Source: Cyrtodaria siliqua (Eukaryota > Mollusca > Bivalvia > Adapedonta > Hiatellidae). From it: a DNA stretch of 64,000 bases. The stretch covers positions 1 to 64,000 of the forward strand of contig JAWPHD010002613.1 in assembly GCA_037043455.1 (NCBI GenBank), given 5' to 3'. Shown here piece after piece: positions 35,362 to 48,400 of the stretch (the stretch's first letter is position 1; every line of letters begins with the position of its first letter). The notes below the pieces were generated by a model. It did no database searches. It saw nothing but the letters and a program-made list of their open reading frames with translations, and was not told where the DNA came from. The position numbers and the translations under genes are program-made.

Positions 35362-38300
35362 AGTTCGTCCAGCGGGAGTAACGATATCTGCAGCATGTCT
35401 AAGACTAGCTAGTTATCATACAAGAGGTGTAAGCCACTGCAGTTCGTCCAGCGGGAGTAACGATATCTGCAGCATATCTTAGACTAGCTAGTTATCATAC
35501 AAGAGGTGGAAGCCACTGCAGTTCGTCCAGCGGGAGTAACGATATATGCAGCATGTCTTAGACTAGCTAGTTATCATACAAGAGGTGGAAGCCACTGCAG
35601 TTCGTCCAGCGGGAGTAACGATATCTGCAGCATGTCTAAGACTAGCTAGTTATCATACAAGAGGTGGAATCCACTGCAGTTCGTCCAGCGGGACTAACGA
35701 TATCTGCAGCATGTCTAAGACTAGCTAGTTATCATACAAGAGGTGGAAACCACTGCAGTTCGTCCAGCGGGAGTAACGATATCTGCAGCATGTCTAAGAC
35801 TAGCTAGTTATCATACAAGAGGTGGAAGCCACTGCAGTTCGTCCAGCGGGAGTAACGATATCTGCAGCATGTCTAAGACTAGCTAGTTATCATACAAGAG
35901 GTGGAAACCACTGCAGTTCGTCCAGCGGGAGTAACGGTATCTGCAGCATGACTAAGACTAGCTTGTTATCATACAAGAGGTGGAAACCACTGCAGTTCGT
36001 CCAGCGGGAGTAACGATATCTGCAGCATGTCTAAGACTAGCTAGTTATCATACAAGAGGTGGAAGCCAGTGCATTTCGTCCAGCGGGAGTAACGATATCT
36101 GCAGCATGTCTAAGACTAGCTAGTTATCATACAAGAGGTGGAAGCCACTGCAGTTCGTCCAGCGGGAGTAACGATATCTGCAGCATGTCTAAGACTAGCT
36201 AGTTATCATACAAGAGGTGGAAGCCACTTCAGTTCGTCCTGCGGGAGTAACGATATCTGCAGCATGTCTTAGACTAGCTAGTTATCATATAAGAGGTGGA
36301 AGCCACTGCAGTTCGTCCAGCGGGAGAAACGATATCTGCAGCATGTCTAAGACTAGCTAGTTATCATACAAGAGGTGGAAGCCACTGCAGTTGGTCGAGC
36401 GGGAGTAATGATATCTGCAGCATGTCTAAGACCAGCTAGTTATCATACAAGAGGTGGAAGCCACTGCAGTTCGTCCAGCGGGAGTAACGATATCTGCAGC
36501 ATGTCTTAGACTAGCTAGTTATCATACAAGAGGTGGAAGCCACTGCAGTTCGTCCAGCGGGAGTAACGATATCTGCAGCATGTCTAAGACTAGCTAGTTA
36601 TCATACAAGAGGTGGAAGCCACTGCAGTTCGTCCAGCGGGAGTAACGATATCTGCAGCATGTCTTAGACTAGCTAGTTATCATACGAGTGGTGGAAGCCA
36701 CTGCAGTTCGTCGAGCGGGAGTAACGATATCTGCAGCATGTCTAAGACCAGCTAGTTATCATACAAGAGGTGGAAGCCACTGCAGTTCGTCCAGCGGGAG
36801 TAACGATATATGCAGCATGTCTAAGACTAACTAGTTATCATACAAGAGGTGGAAGCCACTGCAGTTCGTCTAGCGGGAGTAACGATATCTGCAGCATGTC
36901 TAAGACTAGCTAGTTATCATGCACGAGGTGGAAGCCACTGCAGTTCGTCCAGCGGAAGTAACGATATATGCAGCATGTCTAAGACTAACTAGTTATCATA
37001 CAAGAGGTGGAAGCCACTGCAGTTCGTCTAGCGGGAGTAACGATATCTGCAGCATGTCTAAGACTAGCTAGTTATCATACACGAGGTGGAAGCCACTGCA
37101 GTTCGTCCAGCAGGAGTAACGATATCTGCAGCATGTCTAAGACTAGCTAGTTATCATACAAGAGGTGGAAACCACTGCAGTTCGTCCAGCGGGAGTAACG
37201 ATATCTGCAGCATGTCTAAGACTAGCTAGTTATCATACAAGAGGTGGAAACCACTGCAGTTCGTCCAGCGGGAGTAACGATATCTGCAGCATGTCTAAGA
37301 CTAGCTAGTTATCATACAAGAGGTGGAAGCCACTTCAGTTCGTCGAGCGGGAGTAACGATATCTGCAGCATGTCTTAGACTAGCTAGTTATCATACAAGA
37401 GGTGGAAGCCACTGCAGTTCGTGCCAGCGGGAGAAACGATATCTGCAGCATGTCTACGACTAGCTAGTTATTATACAAGTGGTTGAAGCCACTGCAGTTC
37501 GTCCAGCTGGAGTAACGATATCTGCAGCATGTCTTAGACTAGCTAGTTATCATACAAGAGGTGGAAGCCACTGCAGTTCGTCCAGCGGGAGTAACGATAT
37601 CTGCAGCATGTCTTAGACTAGCTAGTTATCATACAAGAGGTGGAAGCCACTGCAGTTCGTCCAGCGGGAGTAACGATATCTGCAGCATGTCTAAGACTAG
37701 CTAGTTATCATACAAGAGGTGGAAGCCACTGCAGTTCGTCCAGCGGTAGTAACGATATATGCAGCATGTCTTAGACTAGGTAGTTATCATACAAGAGGTG
37801 GAAGCCACTGCAGTTCGTCCAGCGGGAGTAACGATACCTGCAGCATGTCTTAGACTAGCTAGTTATCATACAAGTGGTGGAAGCCACTGCAGTTCGTCGA
37901 GCGGGAGTAACGATATATGCAGCAAGTCTAAGACCAGCTAGTTATCATACAAGAGGTGGAAGCCACTGCAGTTCGTCCAGCGGGAGTAACGATATATGCA
38001 GCATGTCTAAGACTAGCTAGTTATCATACACGAGGTGGAAGCCACTGCAGTTCGTCCAGCGGGAGTAACGATATCTGCAGCATGTCTAAGACTAGCTATT
38101 TATAATACAAGAGGTGTAAGCCACTGCAGTTCGTCCAGCGTGAGTAACGGTATCTGCAGCATGTCTAAGACTAGCTAGTTATCATACAAGAGGTGGAAAC
38201 CACAGCAGTTCGTCCAGCAGGAGTAACGGTATCTGCAGCATGTCTAAGACTAGCTAGTTATCATACAAGAGGTGGAAACCACTGCAGTTCGTCCAACTGG

Positions 38301-38915
38301 AGTAACGATATCTGCAGCATGTCTAAGACTAGCTAGTTATCGAACAAGAGGTGGAAACCACTGCAGTTCGTCCAGCGGGAGTAACGATATCTGCAGCATG
38401 TCTAAGACTAGCTAGTTATCATACAAGAGGTGGAAGCTACTTCAGTTCGTCCAGCGGGAGTAACGATATCTGCAGCATGTCTAAGACTAGCTAGTTATCA
38501 TACAAGAGGTGTAAGCCACTGCAGTTCGTCCAGCGGGAGTAACGATATCTGCAGCATATCTTAGACTAGCTAGTTATCATACAAGAGGTGGAAGCCACTG
38601 CAGTTCGTCCAGCGGGAGTAACGATATATGCAGCATGTCTTAGACTAGCTAGTTATCATACAAGAGGTGGAAGCCACTGCAGTTCGTCCAGCGGGAGTAA
38701 CGATATCTGCAGCATGTCTAAGACTAGCTAGTTATCATACAAGAGGTGGAATCCACTGCAGTTCGTCCAGCGGGACTAACGATATCTGCAGCATGTCTAA
38801 GACTAGCTAGTTATCATACAAGAGGTGGAAACCACTGCAGTTCATCCAGCGGGAGTAACGATATCTGCAGCATTTCTAAGACTAGCTAGTTATCATAAAA
38901 GTGGTGGAAACAGAC
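35362..38915. repeat. Minisatellite, 79 bp unit, about 45 copies
   Basis: Unit: 'gcagttcgtccagcgggagt' + 'aacgatatctgcagcatgtc' + 'taagactagctagttatcat' + 'acaagaggtggaagccact'. Copies are highly similar. Each unit carries the palindromes 'actagctagt', 'gatatc' and 'ctgcag'. Edge blocks at 35427-35720 and 38509-38800 share the same variants (see findings). No coding. Confidence 0.97.
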
Positions 38916-39435
38916 GAATTGATACACGGTTTGGAACTGGGCCTTTTAAATACTTACACATTGTTTTAGTGTTCTTCTATCCGTTAATGAAATCCAGCCT
39001 GTTTCTTTTATTAATTTATTAATGGACACGATTTATTAATGGACACGGACCTGGTAAGACGATAATAATACGCACAGCTTCATATTGTACTTTTTATTAC
39101 AGCTCTTTTTCATAAACAGGACATCCCAAACTAGTAGTCGTCTCATACTATTTATTTTTTTAATTGTTACACAGTTTAATTTCTTCGCATTTTCATCAAT
39201 AAAGCCGATGCATCTTTTAAAGGCATTTAATGCGATACATTGTTATAATTAGTTTAAGTGTTATATCAACACAGTTGTGTAACAATAATACGTTCCTACG
39301 CATTGGATCTAGAAGTACTGATATAGAATATATTCTTCTTTGTTAGTAATACTAAATTATAATTGCATGAGGGCAACTATACCACTGAAATGTGTAGTAG
39401 ACTCAGTGTGTACCCTACAACTATGGTGGCTGATT
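38916..39435. other. Intergenic spacer
   Basis: AT-rich, contains the duplicated word 'aatggacacg(a)' near 39022-39045. No gene recognised. Confidence 0.45.
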
Positions 39436-39550
39436 TCTGCCATTTGTCGTCTTTTCGTTATATCGCCCCCGAAAAGACGAAAGAACGAAAAGACGACAGG
39501 ACGAAAAGACGACAAATGAGCGAAAAGACGACAGAACGAAAAAAGTCGTC
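39436..39550. repeat. Palindromic 'gaaaagacgac' repeat cluster
   Basis: 'tttgtcgtcttttcg' at the left is inverted as 'cgaaaagacgacaaa' at 39505-39520, and the word 'cgaaaagacgaca' recurs several times. Probably the core of a small foldback element. Confidence 0.6.
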
Positions 39551-39775
39551 TCATACTATTGATGCATACTCTAAATCTGGTCTCAGATATACATAGTTGT
39601 CCTTTGTTTTTGTTCTATTTAATTTATATATAAGCTTTCTCATTAATTCTAACACTTTAATCTGAAGTTAAGCATAGATTAGGGGTTTAAAATCACTTAA
39701 ATAGCATTCACATTTGCAGTGAGTTGAGACTGAAAGTGAATTGACATCCGCAAATAATCAAACTTTACTTAACAT

Positions 39776-40141
39776 GTCGTTAATATATATTATTAAATAA
39801 AGAGACACAAGAACGGATTCCTGTGGAACCCCTGTTGTTATGACCTTTGACTCAAATTGTTTGAACCACACAATCACACATTGATTTCAGGATGAGAGAC
39901 AGTTTGGAATACACGCTAAAAGCTTTCCATTGACTCCATTTGATTAAGTTTAAGCAACAGTGCTTTTCGCCATACTCTGTCAAAAGCGTTCGATATGTCG
40001 GCAAACACAATGCAAATAAGTTGTTTCGCGTCAAGCGTTTGATTGTGTTTCGCGTCAAGCGTTTGACACAGTTGATTGTCAATATCCATTAATTGGTACA
40101 AAGCAGAATGTCCGGACCTGAAGCCAAACTGATTCTTGAAG
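39776..40141 (-). pseudogene. LINE reverse transcriptase fragment
   Basis: On the minus strand from 40141: FKNQFGFRSGHSALYQLMDI, then a short internal duplication of 'LDAKHNQT'-coding sequence, then ICIVFADISNAFDRVWRKAL, and after a degenerate gap TTGVPQESVLVSLYLI...YIND. These are RT blocks 2-4 of a non-LTR element (QFGFR.GHS, FADISNAFD, GVPQ.S.L). The catalytic (Y/F)xDD block is absent. Decayed and truncated at both ends. Confidence 0.7.
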
Positions 40142-41501
40142 AGAATATTGTTAAATGTGAAGAAAAAAAAATTGAAAAATTGTTTAAAAAATATATATCC
40201 ATTACTGAAAATTGGTCTTATAACGGTACCATTCTCGAAGTGGTCGACGACTTTAACTATTTAGGAGTTGTGTTCAACTATACAGGGTCGTTTACGCTTA
40301 ACCAACAAACATTATGTGGTAAAGCGCTTAAAGCTATGAACCTTCTATCAATAAATATAAAGAAATATGAGTTAAAACCGAAAACAGCTTTACAATTGTT
40401 TGATGCTTTTGTAGGTTCTATTCTTAATTACGGCAGTCAAGTGTGGGGTTTTACTAAATCCAAGGAAATTGAAAGAATTCACTTAAAGTATTGTAAACAA
40501 GTTCTTGGTGTAAAATTATCGACAAGTAATGCAGGGGTATACGGGGAATTGGGCCGTTATCCGTTATATATAAATAGACATGTTAGTATCATTAAATACT
40601 GGCTAAGAGCGGTCAATACTGATAACGTTATTATAAAACACGTGTATGAAAGCGCAAAATCTGACTGTGAAAAGGGATTAAAAAATTGGGTGTCAAAAGT
40701 CATGTCATTACTAAATAGTAGTGGTTTCATGTATGCATGGCTTGACCCAAGCTCACTAAATGCAATACATTTTGTACCGATATACAAACAACGACTAATA
40801 GATAATTATGTCCAAAACTGGTCAACCGACCTTGAAACGAATAGAGTGCTAACTCTTTACAAATCTGTTAAACACCATTTTGAATATGATAATTACCTAG
40901 ATATATTGCATACCAGGCGCGATCGCAGTGTGGTAACCAGATTACGCTTGTCCTCTCATAGTTTAAGGATCGAGACAGGGAGGTATTCTCGTGAAAGGTT
41001 AGAAAGACATGAACGGATATGTCAAATATGTAACACTAATGATATAGAGGACGAGTTCCATTTTGCGTTAATATGTCCTATTTATAATACAATCAGAAGT
41101 AAATATATAAAACGATATTATAGCCATAGGCCTAGTATGTTTAAATTCATTGTTCTCCTTCAGTCAACAAACAAAAAAGATGTTATCAATTTTAGCAAAT
41201 ACATCTCAGAAGCTTTCTCTTTAAGACGTACCAGTATAGAGATAAATAACTTATAATCTCGTTCATCCTCACTATAATACAATTGTTCTATTGTACCGTA
41301 TTAGATTTTGATTCCTATATATATATATTTATTTTTTTTCTCCATGATATATCTCCTTTTTTTCATATTAATTCATAAATTAATGAACCTGTACTAATCT
41401 TGTTATTGTGGTCAAATTATATTTGTAAAATGTATGTTTATATGATGAAAAACTATGTAATAGTTTAAGTCAATAAAATTTCTTCTTCTTCTTCTTCATT
41501 A
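40142..41501 (+). pseudogene. Non-LTR retrotransposon, 5'-truncated ORF2 C-terminus and 3' tail
   Basis: A long open frame to TAA at 41254-41256 (about 371 codons from 40142; the nominal ATG at 40093 lies in the adjoining element). It encodes the post-RT region of a LINE: VVDDFNYLGVVFNYTGSF, LNYGSQVWGF, YCKQVLGVKLSTSN, and a terminal zinc-knuckle-like CQICNTNDIEDEFHFALICP. The catalytic RT core is missing because of 5' truncation. It ends in an A/T-rich 3' UTR with 'caataaaatttcttcttctt', a (TTC)n tail. The intact frame suggests recent insertion. Confidence 0.8.
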
Positions 41502-42330
41502 CTTTAACAACACAGCTTCGGTTTATTATTATTATTAGACGTATGATCGATACCTGATTTTAATAAAACTCTTGCTGTTTTCAAAATCTCTCAAGTCAAA
41601 GGCTGATGGGATACGACAGTATTTCGTTGTATTAGTGCAAGACTTAACACGACTGTATTTCAAACTCTGATAGCGTACCACGGTATATCATGTTTTTGGT
41701 ACAAGATATAAAACGACTATATTTCATCTTATTACTGCAAAATAATACGACGTTTTTGCATTTAATTTATATCGGATGTAAATCCGACGTTATTCGTGTG
41801 AGCATCGTTTGGCTCATGTTCAGCCATTAGCAATTGCATCATTTTCCTGAAGAAGGATATGCTAGATTTCAGTAGAATGTTTACTTAAATTAATTATAAA
41901 AAATCTACGCATATTATAAGTAGTTTGGGTCGAATTATAGCACACGTCTACACGATCACTGTAGAATCAAGATTATTGCAAGCACTTCTAGAACAATCTT
42001 TATTGATAAATAACTGTGTGATGCCTCCTCCGACAATTGTATTAATCTGCGATTTAAATCGTTTGGTGAAGTAACTAGGTCATTATTATATATGCATTCA
42101 AGTTGGCAGACCAATCGCATCATAAATCATATACATTGATGATTATTTAAATATATTCAAGTCAAAGCAATTAGGCAATCATTATCGAAGATGACACAAT
42201 TAACACAATAGCCATATCGGAATGGAATGTTTCGTCTTACACTAATTATAACGAGACTAATGATGAGGCAATATTATATAGATAATGTGTTAGATATACT
42301 AAAACGTTAAGGATACAAGTTCAAGCATGA
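41502..42330. other. Intergenic DNA upstream of the repeat-protein gene
   Basis: AT-rich, with a short 'tta' microsatellite near 41523-41540. No gene recognised. The promoter of the downstream gene would lie in its right part. Confidence 0.45.
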
Positions 42331-42333
42331 GAA

Positions 42334-42340
42334 TATAAAG
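42334..42340 (+). promoter_or_regulatory. Possible TATA box
   Basis: 'tataaag' lies 41-47 bp upstream of the ATG at 42381 and would place a start site near 42365, giving a very short leader. The ATG context is 'gaagaagATGg', which is favourable. TATA-like words are common in this AT-rich DNA, so this is a suggestion. Confidence 0.3.
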
Positions 42341-42380
42341 TACATATACCATTTGGATTGTTTAAAGATTAACGAAGAAG

Positions 42381-42450
42381 ATGGACCTGATATTAATCGT
42401 GTTTTTAACTTTGTGTATCTGTTTTAGTGTCGTGTCCGTTCATCTTGAAG
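42381..42450 (+). CDS. Repeat-protein exon 1: signal peptide
   Basis: ATG at 42381 with 23 codons plus one base, donor 'gtaagt' at 42451. It encodes MDLILIVFLTLCICF followed by SVVSVHLE, a hydrophobic leader with a plausible cleavage after VVS. It ends in phase 1, matching every downstream acceptor in this gene. The next exon is 11.5 kb away, so the link needs transcript proof. Confidence 0.55.
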
Positions 42451-45400
42451 GTAAGTTATATGCAGGGTGATTTCAAATATCGTATACAACACGTATGATT
42501 ATATGCAGGGTGATTTCAAATAACGTATACAACACCCATGATTATATGAATGGTGATTTCAAATATCGTATACAACACGTATGATTATATGCAGGGTGAT
42601 TTCAAATATCGTATACAACACCCATGATTATATGCAAGGTGATTTCAATTATCGTATACAACACGCATGATTATATGCAGGGTGATTTCAAATATCGTAT
42701 ACAACACGTATGATTATATGCAGGGTGATTTCAAATATCGCATACAACACATATGATAATGTGCAGTGTGATTTCAAATATTGTATACAACACCCATGAT
42801 TATATGCAGGATGATTTCAAATATCGCATACAACACGTATGATAATATGCAGGGAAATTTTAAATATCGTATACAACACATAATGATTATATGCAGGGTG
42901 ATTTCAAATATCGTATACAACACCCATTATATGCAGGGTGATTTCAAATATCGTATACAACACCCATAATTATATGAATGGTGATTTCAAATACTGTATA
43001 CAACACGTATGATTATATGCAGGGTGATTTCAAATATTATATACACCACGCATGATAATATGCAGGGTGATTTCCGTATGAAAATATGCATGGTGATTTC
43101 AAATAGTGTATACAACACGCATGATAATATGCAGGGTGACTTCAGTATGATAATATGCATGGTGATTTCAAATATCGTATACAACACGTATGATAATATG
43201 GAGGGTGATTTCAAATATTGTATACAACACGCATGATTATATGCAGGGTGATTTCAAATATTGTATACAACACGCATGATTATATGCTGGGTGATTTCAA
43301 AGATTGTATACAACACGCATGATTATATGCAGGGTGATTTCAAAAATTGTATACAACACGAATGATTATATGCAGGGTGATTTCAAATATTGTATACAAT
43401 ATGCATGATTATATGCAGGGTGATTTCAAATATCGTATACAACACGTATGATTATATGCCGGGTGATTTCAAATACTGTATACAACACGTATGATTATAT
43501 GCAGGGTGATTTTAAATATTGTATACAACACGCATGATTATATGCAGGGTGATTTCAAATATTGTATACAACACGCATGATTATATGCAGGGTAATTTCA
43601 AATATCGGTTACAACTCGAATGAGTATATGCAGGATGATTTCAAATATTGTATACAACACGTATGATTATAAGCAGGGTGATTTCAAATATTGTATACAA
43701 CACGCATGGTTATATGCAGGTTGATTTCAAATATTGTATACAACACGTATGATAATATGCCGGGTGATTTCAAATATTGTATACAACATGCATGATTATA
43801 AGCAGGGTGATTTCAAATATTGTATACAACACGCATGGTTATATGCAGGTTGATTTCAAATATTGTATACAACACGCATGATTATATGCAGGTTGATTTC
43901 AAATATTGTATACAACACGCATGATTATATGCCGGGTGATTTCAAATATTGTATACAACACTCATGATTATATGCAGGGTGACCTCAAATATTGTATACA
44001 AAACGTATGATTATAAGCAGGTTAATTTCAAATATTGTATACAACACGCATGATTATATGCCGGGTGATTTCAAATAGTGTATACAACACGCATGATTAT
44101 ATGCAGGGTGATTTCAAATACTGTATACAACACACATGATTATATCCAGGGTGACTTCAAATATTGTATACAACACGCATGATTATATGCAGGAGGATTT
44201 CAAATATTGTATACAACATGTATGATTATATGCAGGGTGATTTCAAATATCGTATACAACACGAATGAGTATATGCAGGGTGATTTCAAATATTGTATAC
44301 AATACGTATGATTATATGCAGGGTGATTTCAAATAGTGTATACAACATGAATGATTCTATGCAGGATGATTTCAAATATCGTAAACAACACGCATGATAA
44401 TATGCAGGGTGATTTCAGTATGATAATATGCATGGTGATTTAAACACGTATGATAATATGCAGGGTTATTTCAGTATGATAATATGCAGGGTGATTTCAA
44501 ATATTGTATACAACACGCATGATTATATGCAGGGTGATTTCAAATATTATATACAACACGAATGATTATATGCAGGGTGAATTCAAATATTGTATACAAC
44601 ACGCATGATTATATGCAGGGTGATTTCAAATATTGTATACAACACGAATGATTATATGCAGGGTGATTTCAAATATTGTATACAACACGCATGATTGTAT
44701 GCAGGGTGATTGAAAATATTGTATACAAGACGAATGATTATATGCAGGGTGATTTTAAATATGTATACAACACGCATGATTATATGCAGGGTGATTTCAA
44801 ATATCGTATACAACACGCATGATTATATGCAGGGTAATTTCAAATATTGTATACAACCCGAGTGATTATATGCAGGGTGATTTCAAATATTGTATACAAC
44901 ACGCAGGCTTAAATGAATGTTGATTTCAAATATCGTATACAACACGAATGATTATATGCAGGGTAATTTCAAATATTGTATACAACACGCTTGATTATAT
45001 TAATGGTGATTTCAAATATTGTATACAACACACATGATTATATGAATGGTGATTTCAAATATCGTATACAACACGCATGATTATATGCAGGGTAATTTCA
45101 AATATCGTATACAACACGCATGATTATATGCAGGATAATTTCAAATATTGTATACAACACGCATGATTATGTGCAGGGTGACTTCAAATATTGTATAAAA
45201 CACGCATGATTATATGCAGGGTGATTTCAAATATCGTATACAACACGTATGATTATATGCACGGTGATTTCAAATATTGTATACAACACGCATGATAATA
45301 TGCAGGGTGATTTCCGTATGATAATATGCATGGTGATTTCGAATATCGTATACAACACGTATGATAATATGCAGGGTGATTTCAAAATTGTATACAACAC

Positions 45401-48400
45401 GCATGATTATATGCAGGTTGATTTCAAATATTGTATACAACACGCATGATTATATGCAGGGTGATTTCAAATATTGTATACAACACGCATGATTATATGA
45501 ATGGTGATTTCAAATATCGTATACAACACGCATGATTATATGCAAGGTAATTTCAAATATTGTATACAACACGAATGATTATATGCAGGGTGATTTCAAA
45601 TATTGTATACAACACGCATGCTTATATGAATGTTGATTTCAAATATCGTATACAACACGCATGATTATATGCAGGGTAATTTCAAATATTGTATACAACA
45701 CGAATGATTATACGAATGGTGATTTCAAATATCGTATACAACACGCATGATTATATGCAGGGTAATTTCAAATATTGTATACTACACGAATGATTATATG
45801 CAGGGTGATTTCAAATATTGTATACAACACGCATGATTATATGAATGGTGATTTCAAATATCGTATACAGCACGAATGATTATATGCATTGTAATTTCAA
45901 ATATTTTACGAATGATTATATGCAGGGTGATTTCAAATATCCTATACAACACGAATGATTATATGCAGGGTGATTTCAAATATCGTATACAACACAAATA
46001 AGTATATGCAGGGTGATTTCAAATATCCTATACAACACGCATGATTATATGCAGGGTGATTTCAAATATCCTATACAACACGCATGATTATATGCGGGGT
46101 AATTTCAAATATTGTATACAACACGCATGATTATTTTTGAATGGTGATTTCAAATATCGTATACAACACGTATGATTATATGCAGAGTGATTTCAAATAT
46201 CCTATACAACACGTGTGATAATATGCAGGGTGATTTCAAATATTGTAACCAAATAAATGCAAAGTCGATGGGTGCACATCCCACTTTTCGCTGTCGTGTA
46301 CACATCGTAGTCAATTACTGTGTCAAATATGAATACCCTCCTTTAATTGGACATGAAAGAGCGAAGGTTACAAAGAAACAAAACGAATACAAATCAATTT
46401 CATTAATTTTTTTGACGACTGCAACTGTAGCTCATTTTTCTGAATTTGACCTTTTGATCTTGGTCTCTGAACCCAGGGAGGTAAAACCTGGACTTGAAAC
46501 CTTAGTTACACATCCGAGGCAACCACTGCGGCAAATATTAACACCGATGAGTTAAGGTTACGAGGAATCAATAAAAAAAAATGCATTCTGATCCCATATA
46601 CCCAAATGGCCATCCTTTGCGAAGAAGGGTGTGTATATTAAATCGCATATTATGGCCATGTAAAAAATGCATCGAATCAAGCATAAAAAAGATGAATGCC
46701 GATAATTCAAACCAAAAGCTCAAGTCCCATGTTAGACATTGACATAGACAGTGAATTTCTTGGGAGAAATGAAATTAGACCTTCTTCTAAACACATCATG
46801 CGTTTGCAACTGAAAACAGCAACTTTCCACAGCATCCTGCGTTTGCATAAGAAAAACCATACCATTTATTATAACTGCATTTTTGGAAAAAATATGATAA
46901 TCGGATACATTATTTTTGCAGCGGTCCGTCCGTCACACCTTTGTGGACGGAACTCCTCGGAGACCGTTCGAGATATTAAAATCCGTCATTACAGAAATTT
47001 GTATTAGGTCAAAAGGTTTTCATTAAATAATAATTTTCATTGAAGGTAAAACTCAGCATTACATGGTCCCGCCTTAATTTTATTAAGCTATGTGAAAGCT
47101 TTTATTAGCCGGATTTTATAACGGATATTTCGACAATTAAAAACATTTTAATGCGATAATCTGTTTAAAATTACCTATACAATATGCAAACTTTTAAAGC
47201 CGAACTTTACATTTTATTTCATACCAAAGCCAACCCCGGGTTCACTTCTTGGAGAAGGGATTGGATGGGGTATGAAAGTTAATTCTCGGACCACGTAATT
47301 AGGATTCGGGTTTTTGTCTGATAATTTCGTTGTGGGCTGAACTCCTTCTAGACAGTTCGAAGTAAAAAGCTGAAACAGTGTAGGAAGATTGTTGAGGACA
47401 ATATGATGCTATTAAAGGTCTGAAATTTGACCTTCACCATCAATGTCTAAGTGTTATCAATGTCCTATTGACTTGTTCTAGTTGTCATGCAGAGTGAAGT
47501 GAAAATGTAATTTAAGAACAACACATAACATTTTAGCAATATTAATGTTACTAATTGGAATATATAGACACAGATATACTTCATACAATAACTCAGCCTT
47601 AAATGAGGTATAAAAGCCGAACAGGAAATGTCGCATTCACAGATAAGTCAACTAAAAACACACATTTGAAACACACAACAATTACGAGGTTATATAGAAG
47701 CAAAATAATCGACACTAAAGTAAGCGACACTAAAGTAAGTGACACTAAAGTAAGCAACACTAAAGTAAGTGACACTAAAGTAAGCAACACTAAAGTAAGC
47801 GACACTAAAGTAAGCGACACTAAAGTAAGTGACACTAAAGTAAGCAACACTAAAGTAAGCGACACTAAAGTAAGCGACACTAAAGTAATTGTAATTGAAT
47901 GTTATTTAACGGCTCATCAACAAAGTGTAGTTTATTTAGAGCCACCCCAGAGAGAGGGGAAGGATATATAGGAATCCGGGAACCTGCCCTACTCTTATTA
48001 TCGAATAGATTCCTACGGTTCTTTAACGTGCTCGGAGGATAGACCGATACATGGGACCGCCCGGTTTACGTCCCCATCCAACGGACGAGGCTAAGGGAAC
48101 GTGTCTTGCCCAAGAACACACCGACGAAGCTCAGTGGCACCACGGAGGATTGAACCCGGGCCCTCTGGTTACAAATCCGCCGCGCTACCGACTGCGCCAG
48201 GCCAGTAAGGGGCACTATAATATGGGACACTATAGTATGGGACACGATAATTATAAAAGGGCTGATAAAAGGGGTACCGATTTGGAACGGTTAGTGGGGG
48301 GAAAAGTCCGATTGGTGTAAGCTAAATGAATACAGTGCAACTATAAAACTTAATGAAAACATTGATCTAAATACAATGATATACTGAAAGGAAAATTAAA

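Noticed and set aside
40093..40141. Start codon at 40093 as the true start of the 387-codon frame
   Set aside because: The first ~16 codons lie in the oppositely oriented LINE fragment, so the ATG is accidental.
35362..46246. CRISPR-like arrays
   Set aside because: The repeats are contiguous with no unique spacers and the DNA is eukaryotic.
47599..47971. Frames of 93 and 122 codons on opposite strands
   Set aside because: Both come from the 15 bp minisatellite, which leaves frames open on both strands.
48130..48212. tRNA gene on the minus strand
   Set aside because: A and B boxes are clear, but the body continues into a shared SINE with a tail and other copies exist. No clean cloverleaf was established.
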